DNA from: Taudactylus pleione
Lineage: Eukaryota > Chordata > Amphibia > Anura > Myobatrachidae
DNA length: 64,000 nucleotides
Assembly: GCA_031769625.1 (NCBI GenBank)
Contig: JAUIMM010000121.1
Coordinates: 6,658,001-6,722,000, forward strand
Direction: 5' to 3'
Positions within the stretch are counted from its first letter, which is position 1. The number at the start of each line of letters is the position of its first letter. Positions 35,428 to 47,731 of the stretch are shown one piece after another. The translations under genes were made by a program, and so were the position numbers. Under the pieces are notes generated by a model. That model made no database searches. It worked only from the letters and a program-made list of their open reading frames with translations, and had not been told where the DNA came from.

Positions 35428-36806
35428 TGTCGAAGCCGGATAATTCGCTGAGACAGGATCGGTGTAAAATTAGATCGAGGCGACGCCATTTTGCGAATGG
35501 CAATGAGACGCCATTTTGCGACTGGCCGCCCAGCGCCATTTTAGTGAAACTCCCCATTATAAGTACATACAGCGATGCTATTAATTAGCATTGTGAGATT
35601 CCCACGCAATAGAAAGTAGTTAAAGGTCCTCACCATACAAATACAGACAGTCATTAAAACATATAAAATGATTATCCCTGCAAAACACGTACCATGGTGT
35701 ACTCCACAAAACAGATAGTAGCACAACGCTAACTAGGGTCTTTTCCCAATTCCCCAATACTTACACACTGCACACTTACATAAAAGGTTCCCTAGCATTA
35801 AAGTGTAATATCCAAGGTTTATGCAGTAATTATTAATGTTGTGTAATAAAGGTTATTTGATATCTAAGGTTTAGTACATGGTAAGCAGACCGTGTCTGGT
35901 GTTGTACTGCTCCACTGTGTCTCCACAGATTTCCGGTATCATTGGTGAAAAGATCGCAACATGCGTCTGCAAACTATGGACTATAGAGAGTTAAAACATT
36001 AAAATGTACTCTGTAATGTTAGCAGCTTAGATTAACATGCAGCTGGAAAAAGGACACAAAGGGTTGTTAGAGGCTGTTTGTGTCCATTCAATTTGACCTA
36101 TGAACTATCCTGTAACAGAAGTACCTTTAAGAAGAACCAATGGAATCATGTCAAACTTGTCTATTGTATTGCCTATCCCTGTAAGAGTATATATGTGCGC
36201 TCTCTGACCCCAGTCTTGAGTCTTCTTGCTGTGCTGTGGATGGAGGTTTCTAATGCTGATGCCAGTATCTAGTCCCAGAGCGTGTGCATATATAACAACT
36301 GTACCTTGTGTCTGTATGATTTATTAATCTATAGTTGCATTAATGCAAAATTAGCTGTGTAGTTAAAGTATGTGTTTAATTTTGTAAAGGTTTGTATTGT
36401 AATTGGTATTGTTTAAATGTCTGTGAATCTTTTTTGACTTGCTAGCCATAGTCATGACCTGTGTTTAGATGGGGATCACTGAAGCATAGTTTATAGTGTC
36501 ATACTGCCTGTTTACTTAAACTTAGTGCAATATATGTCCACTGATCAATCTGCATTTCAACCAGCTGACCAATTGACTCAGATGTAAGCTAGTGTCTTAA
36601 TCAGGCATACTATTTCTTAACATTCAGTCTTAGGGCAGCTTGCTGAGGGTAGCAGCTTGATGTGGTTATGCATTAAGTGGTTAAAATCAAGTGTGCTTTC
36701 TGAACAGTTGAATAACAGTTGAAAAACATTGAACAACATTGAAGACCAGGTAATTACAAACCCATTAGTTAGAAAATTTTATTTTTTTCCAAATACAAAA
36801 AAGACA

Positions 36807-39800
36807 ATGTATCAAAAAATTATTTTTATCATCTCACTTCATGGAATCATCTCTAAGGCTACTACATCCTTTACTCTTCCTGCAGCTCACCCTTCTGTAC
36901 ATATTGCTACCTCATTAATCTACTCACCACTTATGAACACACATGAGCTTTTAACTTATCTATACACACTGACAATAACATCCACAACCTGTCGCCATAA
37001 AAATCTTTCATACAAATCCAACAACTATATTTATATCTCTCTCCTGCTGCTTCTATTAGCTGGTGGCATATCACCAAATCCAGGCCCAACCCACATTCCA
37101 CACCCACAACGAACTATCAATCCAGCTAACCTCATAAACATTGCATGCCTCCCTTCACCATCCAAGTCACTAAAATGTGCCTTATGGAATGCACGCTCTG
37201 TCTGCAATAAGCTAACATCCATCCACGACCTCTTTATTTCAACCAACCTCAACCTTCTGGCAATAACAGAAACATGGCTTACACAATCAGACACTGTCTC
37301 CCCTGCTGCACTTTCACATGGTAACCTACACTTCTCACACACCTCCAGGCCTGGTAATTGTAAAGGAGGTGGGGTAGGAATATTACTCTCCAAATCTTTC
37401 ACATACACAATTCTCCCACAGGTACCTTCACTCACATTTACATAATTTGAAGTACATTCTATCAGGACTTTCACCCCTTTCTCTCTGCGACTTGCTGTTA
37501 TCTATTGCCCACATGGGCCACCTCAACAATTTCTGGAACACTTTTCTGCCTGGCTCCCTCACTTTCTATCCTCAGACATCTCCACCATCATTATGGGTGA
37601 TTTCAATATCCCCATTGACAGTCCACAATCTCCTCATGCCTCCAAACTACTCTCTTTAACATCCTCTCTTGGCCTCTCCCAAAGGACTGACTCCTCTACT
37701 CATCAGGAGGGCCACTGTCTTGATCTTGTATTCACCAGACTATGCTCAGTTTCTGATTTCACTAATGCTCCTTTCCCTCTCTCAGATCACAACCTTATCA
37801 CCTGCACACTCCTCCATTACATCAACATCATTGAAATCAACCAAACCTAAACCTAAAACCCATAGAAATATTAATGCCATTAACCTTCAACAACTATCTA
37901 CCTCTCTACAACAACAACTTTCACCAATTTCTACATTCACTTCTCCTGAGACTGCTGCATCACACCTAAACCAGATTCTAGAAAAAGCCCTCGATGAAGT
38001 AGCTCCAGCTACCCATCACACACCACGTAGAGTTAGACGTCAACCATGGCATTCTAGCTTAACAAGGCATCTACAAAAACTCTTGCCTACAGTTGAACGT
38101 CAGTGGCGAAAGTCTCATACTCCAAATGACTTCCTCACATATAAGACTATCTACAACTCTTATCTCTGCTCAAGCTTCTAACCCCAAGCGACTTTTTAAT
38201 ACATTTAAACTGCTTCTTACCCCTCCATCACCCAAACCACCTGCTACTATCTGTGCACAAGATCTTGCTTCCTATTTTAGCGACAAGATTGATAAGATCC
38301 GAATTTAAATGGTAGGCTCTTCCTCAGCTAGTGACCTGCTCAATTCCCTACCTGAACCCTCTGGCACATTTTCTTCATTTGATCTCACAAACGAAGATTA
38401 AGTATCTACACTCTTCTCATCCTCCTACTCTATTACCTCTCCTCTAGATCCTATACCCTCACAAATCAGTAAAGCTCTGTCTCCTGTGCTTATCCCAGCC
38501 CTAACTAAAATCTGTAATCTCTCTCTCTCTCTTCTGGCAACTTTCCATCACTGTTCAAGCATGCAGTGATTACTCCCATTCTGAAAAAACTAAATTCTGA
38601 CCCTAATAGTCTCTCAAATTACCGTCCTATCTCCCAGCTCCCGTGCCCCTCCAAGCTACTTGAGAGACTTGTCTACACCCGCCTCACACACTTTCTTAAC
38701 TCACACAACTTATTGGACCCACTTCAGTCCGGCTTTCATTCCCAACACTCCACAGAGACAGCACTGACTAAGGTAGTAAATGCTCTTGTCACTGCCAAGG
38801 CTAAAGGCCATTACTCACTCCTAATTCTTTTAGATCTCTCTGCTGCTTTTGACACTGTTGACTACTCTCTTCTCATACAAACACTGCAATCCCTAGGTCT
38901 TAAGGACACTGCTCTTTCTTGGTTTTCTTCCTACCTATCTGATCGCTCTTTTACTGTTCGTTTTTCTGATTCTGCCTCCTCTTCGCTACCTCTATCAGTT
39001 GGAGTACCGCAAGGCTCTGTTTTAGGTCCTTTACTATTCTCAATCTATACCACCTCTCTTGGCAAACTAATCCGCTCTTTTGGATTTCAGTACCATCTGT
39101 ATGCAGATGATACTCAAATCTACCTATCCTCTCCAGATTTATCTCCATCTGTATTGGTCCGTGTCACTGAATGTCTTTCTGCCATTTCATCTTGGATGTC
39201 ATCTCGCCACCTGAAACTTAATATTTCTAAAACAGAATTAATTATATTTCCACCGGCCAATAACAGTTACCAACCTGATCTCTCTATCACTGTTGATACC
39301 TTGACCATCCACCCCGCCCCACAAGCTCGCTGCCTTGGTGTCATCCTTGATTCTGAACTGTCCTTTGTTCCCCATATTCAATCTGTCTCAAAATCATGTT
39401 ATATACATTTAAAAAACATATCCAAAATTCGACCATATCTCACACAAGACACTGCAAAAACTCTAAATCCATGCACTTATTATTTCCCACATTGACTATT
39501 GCAATAGCCTCCTTACTGGTCTTCCCAAAAACAGGCTATCACCATTACAATCCATTATGAATGCAGCTGCAAGGCTTATCTTCCTTGCGAAACGTTCTTC
39601 TTCTGCTGCCCCGCTCTGTCAGTCCCTCCATTGGTTGCCGGTTTTCTACCGTATTCAATACAAAATACTTTCACTTACAGATAAGGCTATTAACCAAACC
39701 ACACCAACATACATCTCTTCACTCATCTCAAAATATCTCCCAACCCGACCTCTCCGCTCAGCACAAGATCTGCGTCTCTCATCCCCATGCATTACTTGCT

Positions 39801-39958
39801 CCCATTCATGGTTACAGGACTTTCTTCACGCTGCACCCACTCTATGGAATAACCTACCTCGCACAATAAGACTTTCCTCTAGTCTCCAATCCTTCAAGTG
39901 TTCCCTGAAAACTCACCTCTTCAGGCAAGCTTATCAGATTCCCGAACCTCCCACATAA
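36807..39958 (+). pseudogene. L2 ORF2 (endonuclease and reverse transcriptase), broken
   Basis: From the ATG at 36807 the frame has a hydrophobic stretch, a 2A-like motif, then the APE endonuclease (LKCALWNARSVCNKL, LAITETWLT, GGGVGILLS). TAA follows SLTFT at 37445 and the same frame continues (MGDFNIPID, PLSDHNLITCTL). After about 37850 the linker lies in another frame and the reverse transcriptase starts near 38560 ([74 protein letters not shown]). The last part (39557-39958) is the conserved L2 tail (PTLWNNLPRTIR, KTHLFRQAY). The catalytic YADD is intact but at least one stop and three frame changes make it inactive. Confidence 0.88.
37062..37091 (+). other. 2A-like motif GGISPNPGPT in L2 ORF2
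   Basis: Preceded by a leucine-rich run (LLLLLLA). Viral and retrotransposon 2A sequences end D-V/I-E-x-N-P-G-P; here NPGP is intact but D is G and E is S. In related LINEs the motif sits at the same place, just before the endonuclease. Ribosome skipping is uncertain given the two changes. Confidence 0.6.
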
Positions 39959-40495
39959 CCTTCATAGCTTCCATATCTAATTACATCCCCTTTTACAGTC
40001 CACACACAATCTCACACATCGTCTTTCTCTCACATCCTCATGACATTTGGTGGTCGACATTCCTGTGTGATTGATCATGCAGCCAACCAAGAAACCGTGC
40101 ATTCTGGCTGGACCAAAATGCAATATATAGCACCTATCCTTGTGTATCAATGCCTATTTCCCTATAGATTGTAAGCTTGTGAGCAGGGCCTTCCTACCTA
40201 TATATCTGTTATTATCCAGTTTTGTTCTATTAATGCTTGCAATTGTAAAGCGCAACGGAATATGCTGCGCTATATAAGAAACTGTTAATAAAATAATAAT
40301 AATAAATAATAATTGTCTTTACATCACAGCGTGTAACCATCTGTTTTTATATTGAATAATAACGTATTGTGCTTTGGAACCACATTCAAAGTCTGACTTA
40401 TTACGCTAAATAGTGACAATTTAAGAAGGTACAGGCAGGATTTTAGAAGGTATAGACTGGATTGCATAGAGGTTTTAATTAGGTATCCATACCTT

Positions 40496-41372
40496 ACTCC
40501 GAGAATTGTCATTTCACCAGGTACAGCCTCTCAGTGATTGTTCTATTCTAAGCATTGACTATGATTACAAAGCTAAGTGGCATCTCAAAGGCTGTTTATG
40601 ATGATAGCCAGTCACATGATACATCTGCTCAAGCGATAAATCACAACCTACTTTCATTTCATAATAATTTATCTATGTATCTATTTTTCTATCTGGATAT
40701 GTCTATTTAGTTATTCTATCTACCCATCTAACAATATTTTTAGATAACATAAATGTTAAAATAAGATAACCTTACACCATGAGATATCATATCACCATGC
40801 TCAACTGAACAAACCAACGCAGAGTGACATCACAAAGACTGTTTATGATGTAAGCCAGTCACATGAAAAGCCTACTTAGGTGATACTTGGCATCCTGCTT
40901 GCACTTCTCCATTATTATCTATTTATCTTTTTTCTAACTACTCATGTAGCTTTCATTTTAGATAAAATTTAGGGTAAATTAAGCTTACATTACACCATGA
41001 CAAGTCATTTCACCATGCTCAACTGAACAAACCAATGCAGAGTGACATCACAAAGACTGTTTATGATGTAAGTGAGTCACAATAAAAGCCTTCTTAGGTG
41101 ATACTTGGCATCCTGCTTGCATTTCTCCATTATTATCTATTTATATCTACTCATGTAACTTTAATTTCAGATGAAATTTAGGGTAAAATAAGCTTACATT
41201 ACACGATGAGATGTCATATCACTACATATAGGTGAGTGTAACAGTTCCTTATCAAGCATAACCATTAATACCAGCACTGGGAGACATCAGAGAGGCTGCT
41301 AGTCATACGATAAGCCTATTGAGGTAATAAATCAATCACAACCTGCTTGCAATTCACCACTAATATCAATCA

Positions 41373-41427
<55 letters not shown>

Positions 41428-41802
41428 ATTATTTAAAGATATCATTAAGTTTAAAATAAGCTTACCTTACTCCAAGAATTGTCATATCACCAGGTACAGC
41501 CTCTCAGTGATTGTTCTATTCTAAGCATTGACTATGATTCCAATGCTAAGTGACATCACAAAGGCTGTTTATGATGATATCCAGTCACATGATACATCTA
41601 CTCAAGGGATAAATCACAACCTACTTTCATTTCATAATGAATTTATCTATCTATGTATCTACTTTTCTATCTATATATGGCTATTTAGTTATTCTATCTA
41701 CCCATCTAACAATATTTTTAGATAACATAAATGTTAAAATAAGCTAATCTTAAACCATGAGATGTCATATCACCATGCTCAACTGAACAAACCAATGCAG
41801 AG
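40496..41802 (+). repeat. Satellite block S5
   Basis: Nearly two higher-order units, with one (ATCT)n run at about 41376-41427. Ends at the target duplication of the Penelope-like element. No gene. Confidence 0.88.
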
Positions 41803-41822
41803 TGACATCACAAAGACTTTTT

Positions 41823-43111
41823 TTTTGGACACTTTCTACTTGCAAGTTATGGGAACGGCCATGGGAGCCAGGTTTGCGCCCAGCTACGCTAACCTCTACA
41901 TGGGGGAGGTCGAAGACCTCCATGTGTGGGGTGGCGGGCTGGGCTCGAGCCTGGTTCTCTATGGCCGTTATATTGATGACCTTTTCATTATTTGGGATGG
42001 GTCCCTCACATCAGCACAATCTTTTGTTTCAGCACTTAATTCAAATACATATAATTTACACTTCACCCAAACTTTTCACCGACACTATATTCATTTTCTG
42101 GACATTACCTTGGAGATATGTAATAATAAAATCACCACTCATAATTATATGAAAGAGGTGGGGTCTAATGCTTATTTACATTTTAATAGCTCCCATTTGT
42201 CATCTTGGAAACGTAATATTCCTAAAGGCCAATTTTTACGGCTTAGGAGGAATTGTTCGGATTTAGACAGTTTTAAAATTCAGTCTAACTCTATGTTAGA
42301 AGCCTTTAGAATGAGAGGCTACCCCCCAGGCCTTATTGAAAAAGTATTCTCCGAAGTGCTTATTATGGATAGGGAGAAACTCTTAAAACCTTTAAAAAAG
42401 GAGGAAATCCATACAAGAAAGAACTCTGAAAGGAAGATTGCCTTCATTTCAACTTATAATGACTCCCAGAGAGAGATAAGAAGCATTATAACAAAGAATT
42501 ATGATATATTAAGACAAGAAAAATCTTGGGAGAAATAATCCCTCCTAAACCTATTTTTATTTGTAGACGCAGTAAATCCCTAAAAAATATGTTGGCTCCC
42601 AGTTTTTTGAGAAACCCTAAAAAAACAAATCCCAATATTGACTGGTTACCCTCAAGACCCACGGGTTGCTTTAAATGTGGCAGTAATCGATGCATCACAT
42701 GTGATTACATAACCAATGGAACGAAAAACATCTGTATACCGAATAGTATATGCCATTAAGGAGTTTATTAATTGTAATTCTAAGTATGTGGTTTATGTTC
42801 TCACTTGTGGTTGCATTTTAAAATACGTGGGTCGAACTACTCATTGTCTTAAAATTAGGTTTATGGAGCATCGAAGAAATATAATTAATAAATCATCTTC
42901 ACATAGTGTGTCTAGGCATTTCTTCGAGATCCATGAAGGAGATCCTAGTTCCTTGAAACTCACTTCCATTGAAAAAATCTCTATGACCACTAGGGGAGGG
43001 GACCGCTTTAAACAATTGAGTAAACAAGAATTATATTGGATATTCAAAATGGACTCCTTATACCCTAAGGGTCTGAATGAAATTATAGAACTAAACTCGG
43101 TCCCCTGTTAG
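41823..43111 (+). pseudogene. Penelope-like RT and GIY-YIG endonuclease, truncated, two frameshifts
   Basis: The readable text starts LDTFYLQVMGTAMGARFAP, which is the middle of the RT, with SYANLYMG next and the catalytic YIDDLFIIWDG. The thumb region runs to about 42525, where the frame shifts to IIPPKPIFICRRSKSLKNML. A cysteine motif GCFKCGSNRCITC follows, then a second shift near 42750 to the GIY-YIG domain: KYVVYVLTC, then LKYVGRT and RFMEHRRN, with a C-terminal KQELYWIFKMDSL. Penelope-like enzymes prime reverse transcription at nicked DNA and lack the fingers and palm seen in LINEs. Missing RT motifs 1-3 and the shifts make this copy inactive. Confidence 0.88.
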
Positions 43112-43269
43112 AGTAGAAATACCTCCTCTAGATAACTTTCTGCCATTCCTGTTAATCGTTTCTCTGTCTCTCCTATTAATAAAATAAAATATGCTATATT
43201 TAATGAATGATGCAAAATGGATTGAGTATGAGATCTATTATTTATACTCAAATGGATCAAACTTTAGAA

Positions 43270-44500
43270 TATGTGGTTTTTTGTAATATAATTGGATACA
43301 TGTTATATTAGTTGATTGCGATATGCCCCTATACTGGTTTAATTGCACATTGTTATTACTTAGACTGAACGTATCTATCACTTGACGTTTGCTCTTATTG
43401 TGTGAATAGTAGAAAGTATACCTGGATACATTTGTGTGTGTGCTATTTTAGATTACATGCTGTTTGTTGACATCACGTGATTGGAAAGTTCGATGATCAC
43501 GTGAGTGGAAGACTCTACGTTTGTGCGGTATATTAAAAACAAGTTGCACATATGGACTGTCTGCTTATTATTGTTGTTTTCAGAGTCCTTATCTTGTGAC
43601 ATAGGAGGATGTCACATGGTAAAGAACGGATTAAAAATGAAAAATAAAAAATTTACAATGTTGATGATGGCTACTATGCTAACAATCACGTGATTAGAAT
43701 CATGTGATTGGAATACTTGCCAATCACGTGAGGCCACAGAGAGTGTGGGTCTACCTTATATTAAATATTTAGAACGCGCTGCATATGTGACTAGAATGCT
43801 TTTGCATTTTAATTAGATACATGTTATACTAGTTAATTGGGGCACATAAGATAGGCCCCATGTACTGGTTTAATTGTATATTACCATAGAATGTTTCAAT
43901 ATTTCTTGATACTTAGACTGAACACATCTAACACTTGATGTTTGCTCTTATTGTGTGGACATTAGAAATTATACGTAGATATAGATATATTTGTGTGTGT
44001 ATCATCTAAGACTACGTGCTGTTTGTTGACATCACGTGATCGGAATGTCCGACGATCACGTGAGTGGAAGATTCAACATCTGTGCGGGTTAGTTCTATAC
44101 TAAAAACAAGTTGCGCATATGGACTGCTTGCTTATTTTTTGAGTCCGTACGTTGTGACATAGGAGGATGTCATATGGTAAAGAACGGATTAATTGAAAAT
44201 ATTGAAAATGTTGACGATGGTTACTATGCCAACAATCACATGATTAGAATCATGTGATTGAAATACTTACCGATCACGTGAGCGGAGACCACAGAGAGAG
44301 CGTGGATCTGCCTACATTAAATATGCAGAACGTGCTGCACATGTGACTAGAATGCCTGCCAATTATGGAAGTCCATACCATGTGACACAGGAGGGTGTCA
44401 CGTGGTGGAAAACGGTCCTATTGAAAGCATTGTTGATGGTTACTATGCCAATAGTTCCCTACTTCCCATAGATATCCTGTTTACATCACGTGGGGGCAGG
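43270..44500 (+). repeat. Tandemly duplicated 3' region of the Penelope-like element, with nine CACGTG sites
   Basis: A unit of about 560 bp is present twice with divergence: GCTGTTTGTTGACATCACGTGAT at 43458 and 44018, TTGCACATATGGACTG near 43543 and again near 44110, and AGGAGGATGTCA near 43603 and 44161; a third partial copy runs from about 44340. CACGTG occurs at 43474, 43498, 43687, 43725, 44033, 44057, 44275, 44399 and 44487. Penelope-like elements often have terminal or tandem repeats of this sort. Confidence 0.8.
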
Positions 44501-45211
44501 AGATTACAGTTTAGTAGCGGCAAGGTCCTACATAATCTAACCATACTATTTTAAATACATTGTCATTTTTATTTTGGGTAAGTCTGTCTCCTTTATTAGA
44601 ATATAATATATGATTAATATGTTGTCTGATTCTGATGTTTGTATGCTAAGTGGTAGCAGCTGCTAATTAGCAGCCATTTTGGACTGGACACTATAAATGG
44701 ACTTTTTCACAACCACAATATCACCTTTGATAAAGCTGTGGTTTTGGCACAGCGAAATGCATCAGCCTGTGGTTGTTATAGCCTCCACCACCCCATTTCC
44801 TACAAGGAGTGTGAGCTTTAAATCTTCACGTGCCTCTTCAGTTGTACCAGCATATCGCCATACCTATGACCAGGGGATCGGATGTATGCGGAAGCTTGCC
44901 AGCACTGCTAATTGGGACCCCATAATATTTGGACATTGGACTTTGGTAATTATCTGGCTTGGATTACACAGTATTTGAGCACTACCTATATTGGATAAAA
45001 ACGCCTCCCAGGACATATGGATTAGGATTTTGGGGTGGATTGGATGTTGTTTTTAATGAATGAATTCATTGCACATGTCTTTTAATTTCAATTACATATT
45101 AAATATTAATTTTATGGTATTAGAATGTTGTTCTAGCGCTGTATTTCTGTTGTTTTATGACATCACAAAGACTGTTTATGATGTAAGCCAGTCATATGAA
45201 AAGCCTACTTA

Positions 45212-45815
45212 CCGTGTTTTCCCGATAATAAGACACTGTCTTATTTTTTTTTTGGCTCCAAAAAACACCATGGGGCTTATTTTCGGGGTAGGTCTTATTT
45301 TAACTAACATTGACAGCCCCTTATGCAGGCCCCCCCCCTGTAGCAGTGCCCCTTATGCAGGCCCCCCCCTGTAGCAGTGCCCCTTATGCAGGCCCCCCCT
45401 GTAGCAGTGCCCCTTATGCAGCCTCCCTTGTGTAGCAGTGCCCCTTATGCAGCCTCCCTTGTGTAGCAGTGCCCCTTATGCAGGCCCCCCCCTGTAGCAG
45501 TGTCCTTTATGCAGGCCCCCTTATTGCAGTGCAAGTACGTACTTACCTGAGTCACCGCCGTCCGGGATGTCCCTTTCACCTGCGCGCTGACTGGATCTAA
45601 TATGATCCAGCAGGCGCGGCCGCACAGGATCCTCAGCGCGCGGGTGACGTCATGACGTCACCCGCGCACTGCATGACTGGGAACGCTGGTCTCTGCAGCG
45701 TTCCCAGCTCAAAAAGGTAGGTCTTACTTTCGGGGTAGGGCTTATTTTAGACCGGGCTTCACAAGTAAGGGTAGGGCTTATTTTCAGGGTAGGTCTTATT
45801 ATCGGGGAAACACGG
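45212..45815. mobile_element. TA-flanked MITE (CCGTGTTTCCCCGATAATAAGAC family)
   Basis: Inverted ends CCGTGTTTTCCCGATAATAAGAC and GTCTTATTATCGGGGAAACACGG, with TA on each side (45210-45211 and 45816-45817); removing it restores the satellite CCTACTTAGGTGATAC. The TA target points to the Tc1/mariner superfamily. GGGCTTATTTTCGGGGTAGG-like stretches repeat inside both ends. 604 bp, no coding region. Confidence 0.82.
45315..45530 (+). repeat. Minisatellite inside the TA MITE
   Basis: Seven or so units of about 30 bp built on GTAGCAGTGCCCCTTATGCAG followed by a C-rich stretch of variable length. Confidence 0.9.
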
Positions 45816-46101
45816 TAGGTGATACTTGGCATCCTGCCTGCACTTCTCCAATATTATCTATTTATATTTTTCTATCTACTTATGTAACTTTAATTTTAGA
45901 TGAAATTTAGGGTAAATTAAGCTTACATTACACCATGAGAAGTCATATCACTATATATAGGTGAGTGTAACAGTTCCACATCAAGCATAACCATTAATAC
46001 CAGCACTGAGGGACATCAGAGAAGCTATTTAAGATGTAATCCAGTCATACGATACGCTTGTTGATGTAATAAATCACAACCTGCTTGCATTTCACTACTA
46101 A

Positions 46102-46165
<64 letters not shown>

Positions 46166-46969
46166 ATTATTTAAAGATAGCATTAAGGTTAAAATAAGCA
46201 TATCTTACACCGAGAATTGTTATATCACCAGGTACAGCCTCTCAGTGACTGTTCTATTCTAAGCATTGTCTATGATTCCAAAGCTAAGCGAAATCACAAA
46301 GGCTGTTTATGATGTAAGCAAGTCACATGATACATCTGCTATCTTTGTATCTATCTATAGCTATCTAGGTTTTCTATGTACCCATCTAACATTTTTTTTA
46401 GATAACATAAATGTTAAAATAAGCATACCACAAGATGTCATATCACCATGCTCAACTAATCAAACCAAAGCAGAGTAACGTCACAAAGACTGTTTATGAT
46501 GTAAGTCAGTCACATGAAAAGCCTACTTAGGTGATACTTGGCATGCTGCTTGCATTTCTCTGTTATTATCTATTTATAGTTTTCTATCTACTCATGTAAC
46601 CTTAATTTCAGATTAAATTTAGGGTAAAATAAGCTTACATTACACCATGAGATGTCATATCACTACATATAGGTGAGTGTAACAGTTCCTCATCAAGCAT
46701 AACCATTAATACCAGCACTGGGAGACATCAGAGAGGTTGTCAGTCATACGATAACCCTGTTGAGGTAATAAATCACAAACTGCTTGCATTTCACCACTAA
46801 TATCTATCTATCTATCAATCATTATTTAAAGACAGCATTAAGGTTAAAATAAGCTTACCTAACACTGAGAATTGTAATATCACCAGGTACAGACTCTTAG
46901 TGACTGTTCTATTCTAGGCACTGGGTTTGATTCCAAAGCAAAGTGACATCACAAAGGATGTTTATGATG
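45816..46969 (+). repeat. Satellite block S6
   Basis: Between the MITE and the second L2 LINE. One and a half higher-order units, with an (ATCT)n run at about 46104-46166. Breaks inside TTTATGATG at 46969 where the LINE is inserted. No gene. Confidence 0.88.
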
Positions 46970-47535
46970 CTGGCTGGGAAGCCTTGGCTGGCTGGTGCAG
47001 TTTTTGAAAGTGCAGTATTTTTTAAGTGCAAAATTTTAGCGTTAGACCTGCGTTATTATTTATTAGTTAATTCTTCTGCTGATCTTGAATGAATTGACAC
47101 AGTCTCTCTCTTTATGCACAGGTAACTGAATTTGACTGCAGAGTGTTCCACCTCCTGTGCCTGCTTTATTAATTATACTTATAGGTAACTAGCTTATTCT
47201 TTACTGAATCCTTATGCTATTGTTTCTAATGCCCTATGACTTGTAATAGTTAAATTGTTCTAAGGATTCTCCCAGTCTATTGACTGAAGTGAAGGCTTGA
47301 TTTATTTCTAGCCTCAGATTTTTGGTATGTGTTCCCTGTTGACTTAAGCCATTTTTATTGCTAGCTTTCTTTGGTTGGCCAATTGGGGGTTTTCATTAAT
47401 TAGTGTTCACACTTGCCTGCATCTCTGTATAAGTGTCAGTAGTTTGGCTGGGAAGCCTTTGCTGGCTGCTTCAGTTTTTCAAAGTGCAGTGTTTTTTAAT
47501 TGCAAAACTGTAGCGTCAGACCTGCGTTAAACCGA
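46970..47535 (+). promoter_or_regulatory. L2 5' leader with a tandem repeat
   Basis: About 85 bp beginning TGGCTGGGAAGCCTT, including AAAGTGCAGT.TTTTTTAA.TGCAAAA and ending TCAGACCTGCGTTA, occurs at 46971 and again at 47446 (offset 475 bp). Two 5' monomers suggest a repeated LINE promoter; function is inferred. Confidence 0.65.
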
Positions 47536-47731
47536 GGAAAAACAGAGGGAGAAAAATTCCCATCAAGCTTCAATGGTCTAAAGATTCAGGCTACAACTGG
47601 ACTCCCTCTGCAGTCACGGCAAGAACACTTCTATTGCTATTAATAATGCTGGCCTTCTGATTCTTGCATACATCTCAATGCTTATCGTACTTGTTCCCAT
47701 GTCAGTTTACATCTTTCCACTTTGAAACTCT

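Larger units (their letters stand above)
36746..40312 (+). mobile_element. L2-clade LINE copy 1
   Basis: Non-LTR retrotransposon inserted in the LTR-like element. The 3' end has the L2-type signature GCGCTATATAAGAAACTG followed by (AAT)n at about 40285-40312, without a poly(A) tail. The 5' border is uncertain; a possible 5-bp duplication TAATT lies at about 36750 and 40312. About 3.6 kb. Confidence 0.82.
35428..40489 (+). mobile_element. Solo-LTR-like element split by an L2 LINE
   Basis: The satellite is interrupted between AAGC and ACTCCGAG by sequence starting TGTCGAAGCC (35428) and ending GGTATCCA (40489), with the 6-bp direct repeat TACCTT on both sides (35422-35427 and 40490-40495). TG..CA ends and a 6-bp duplication fit an LTR. 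Without the L2 insertion it is about 1.5 kb. A TATA-like GAGTATATATGTGCGC near 36187, a CCAAT box near 36138 and an AATAAA near 35847 are present. No second LTR or retroviral gene is seen, so this is best read as a solo LTR of an endogenous retrovirus-like element. Orientation plus is suggested by the TATA position. Confidence 0.6.
41819..45157 (+). mobile_element. Penelope-like element, 5'-truncated, 16-bp TSD
   Basis: Flanked by the 16-bp direct repeat TGACATCACAAAGACT (41803-41818 and 45158-45173), which is satellite sequence. The element starts inside its reverse transcriptase domain, so it is 5'-truncated. It encodes RT plus a GIY-YIG endonuclease, the diagnostic pair for Penelope-like elements, and has a 2-kb AT-rich 3' region with a tandem duplication. 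This class occurs in amphibians and fish but not in mammals, which supports the host call. Confidence 0.92.

Noticed and set aside
35250..35588. Open frame with repeated SIYL
   Set aside because: Translation of the (ATCT)n microsatellite.
43111..45157. Hammerhead ribozyme, known in some Penelope-like elements
   Set aside because: I looked for CTGATGA paired with a downstream GAAA core in this 3' region and saw no convincing match by eye; a covariance-model search would be needed.
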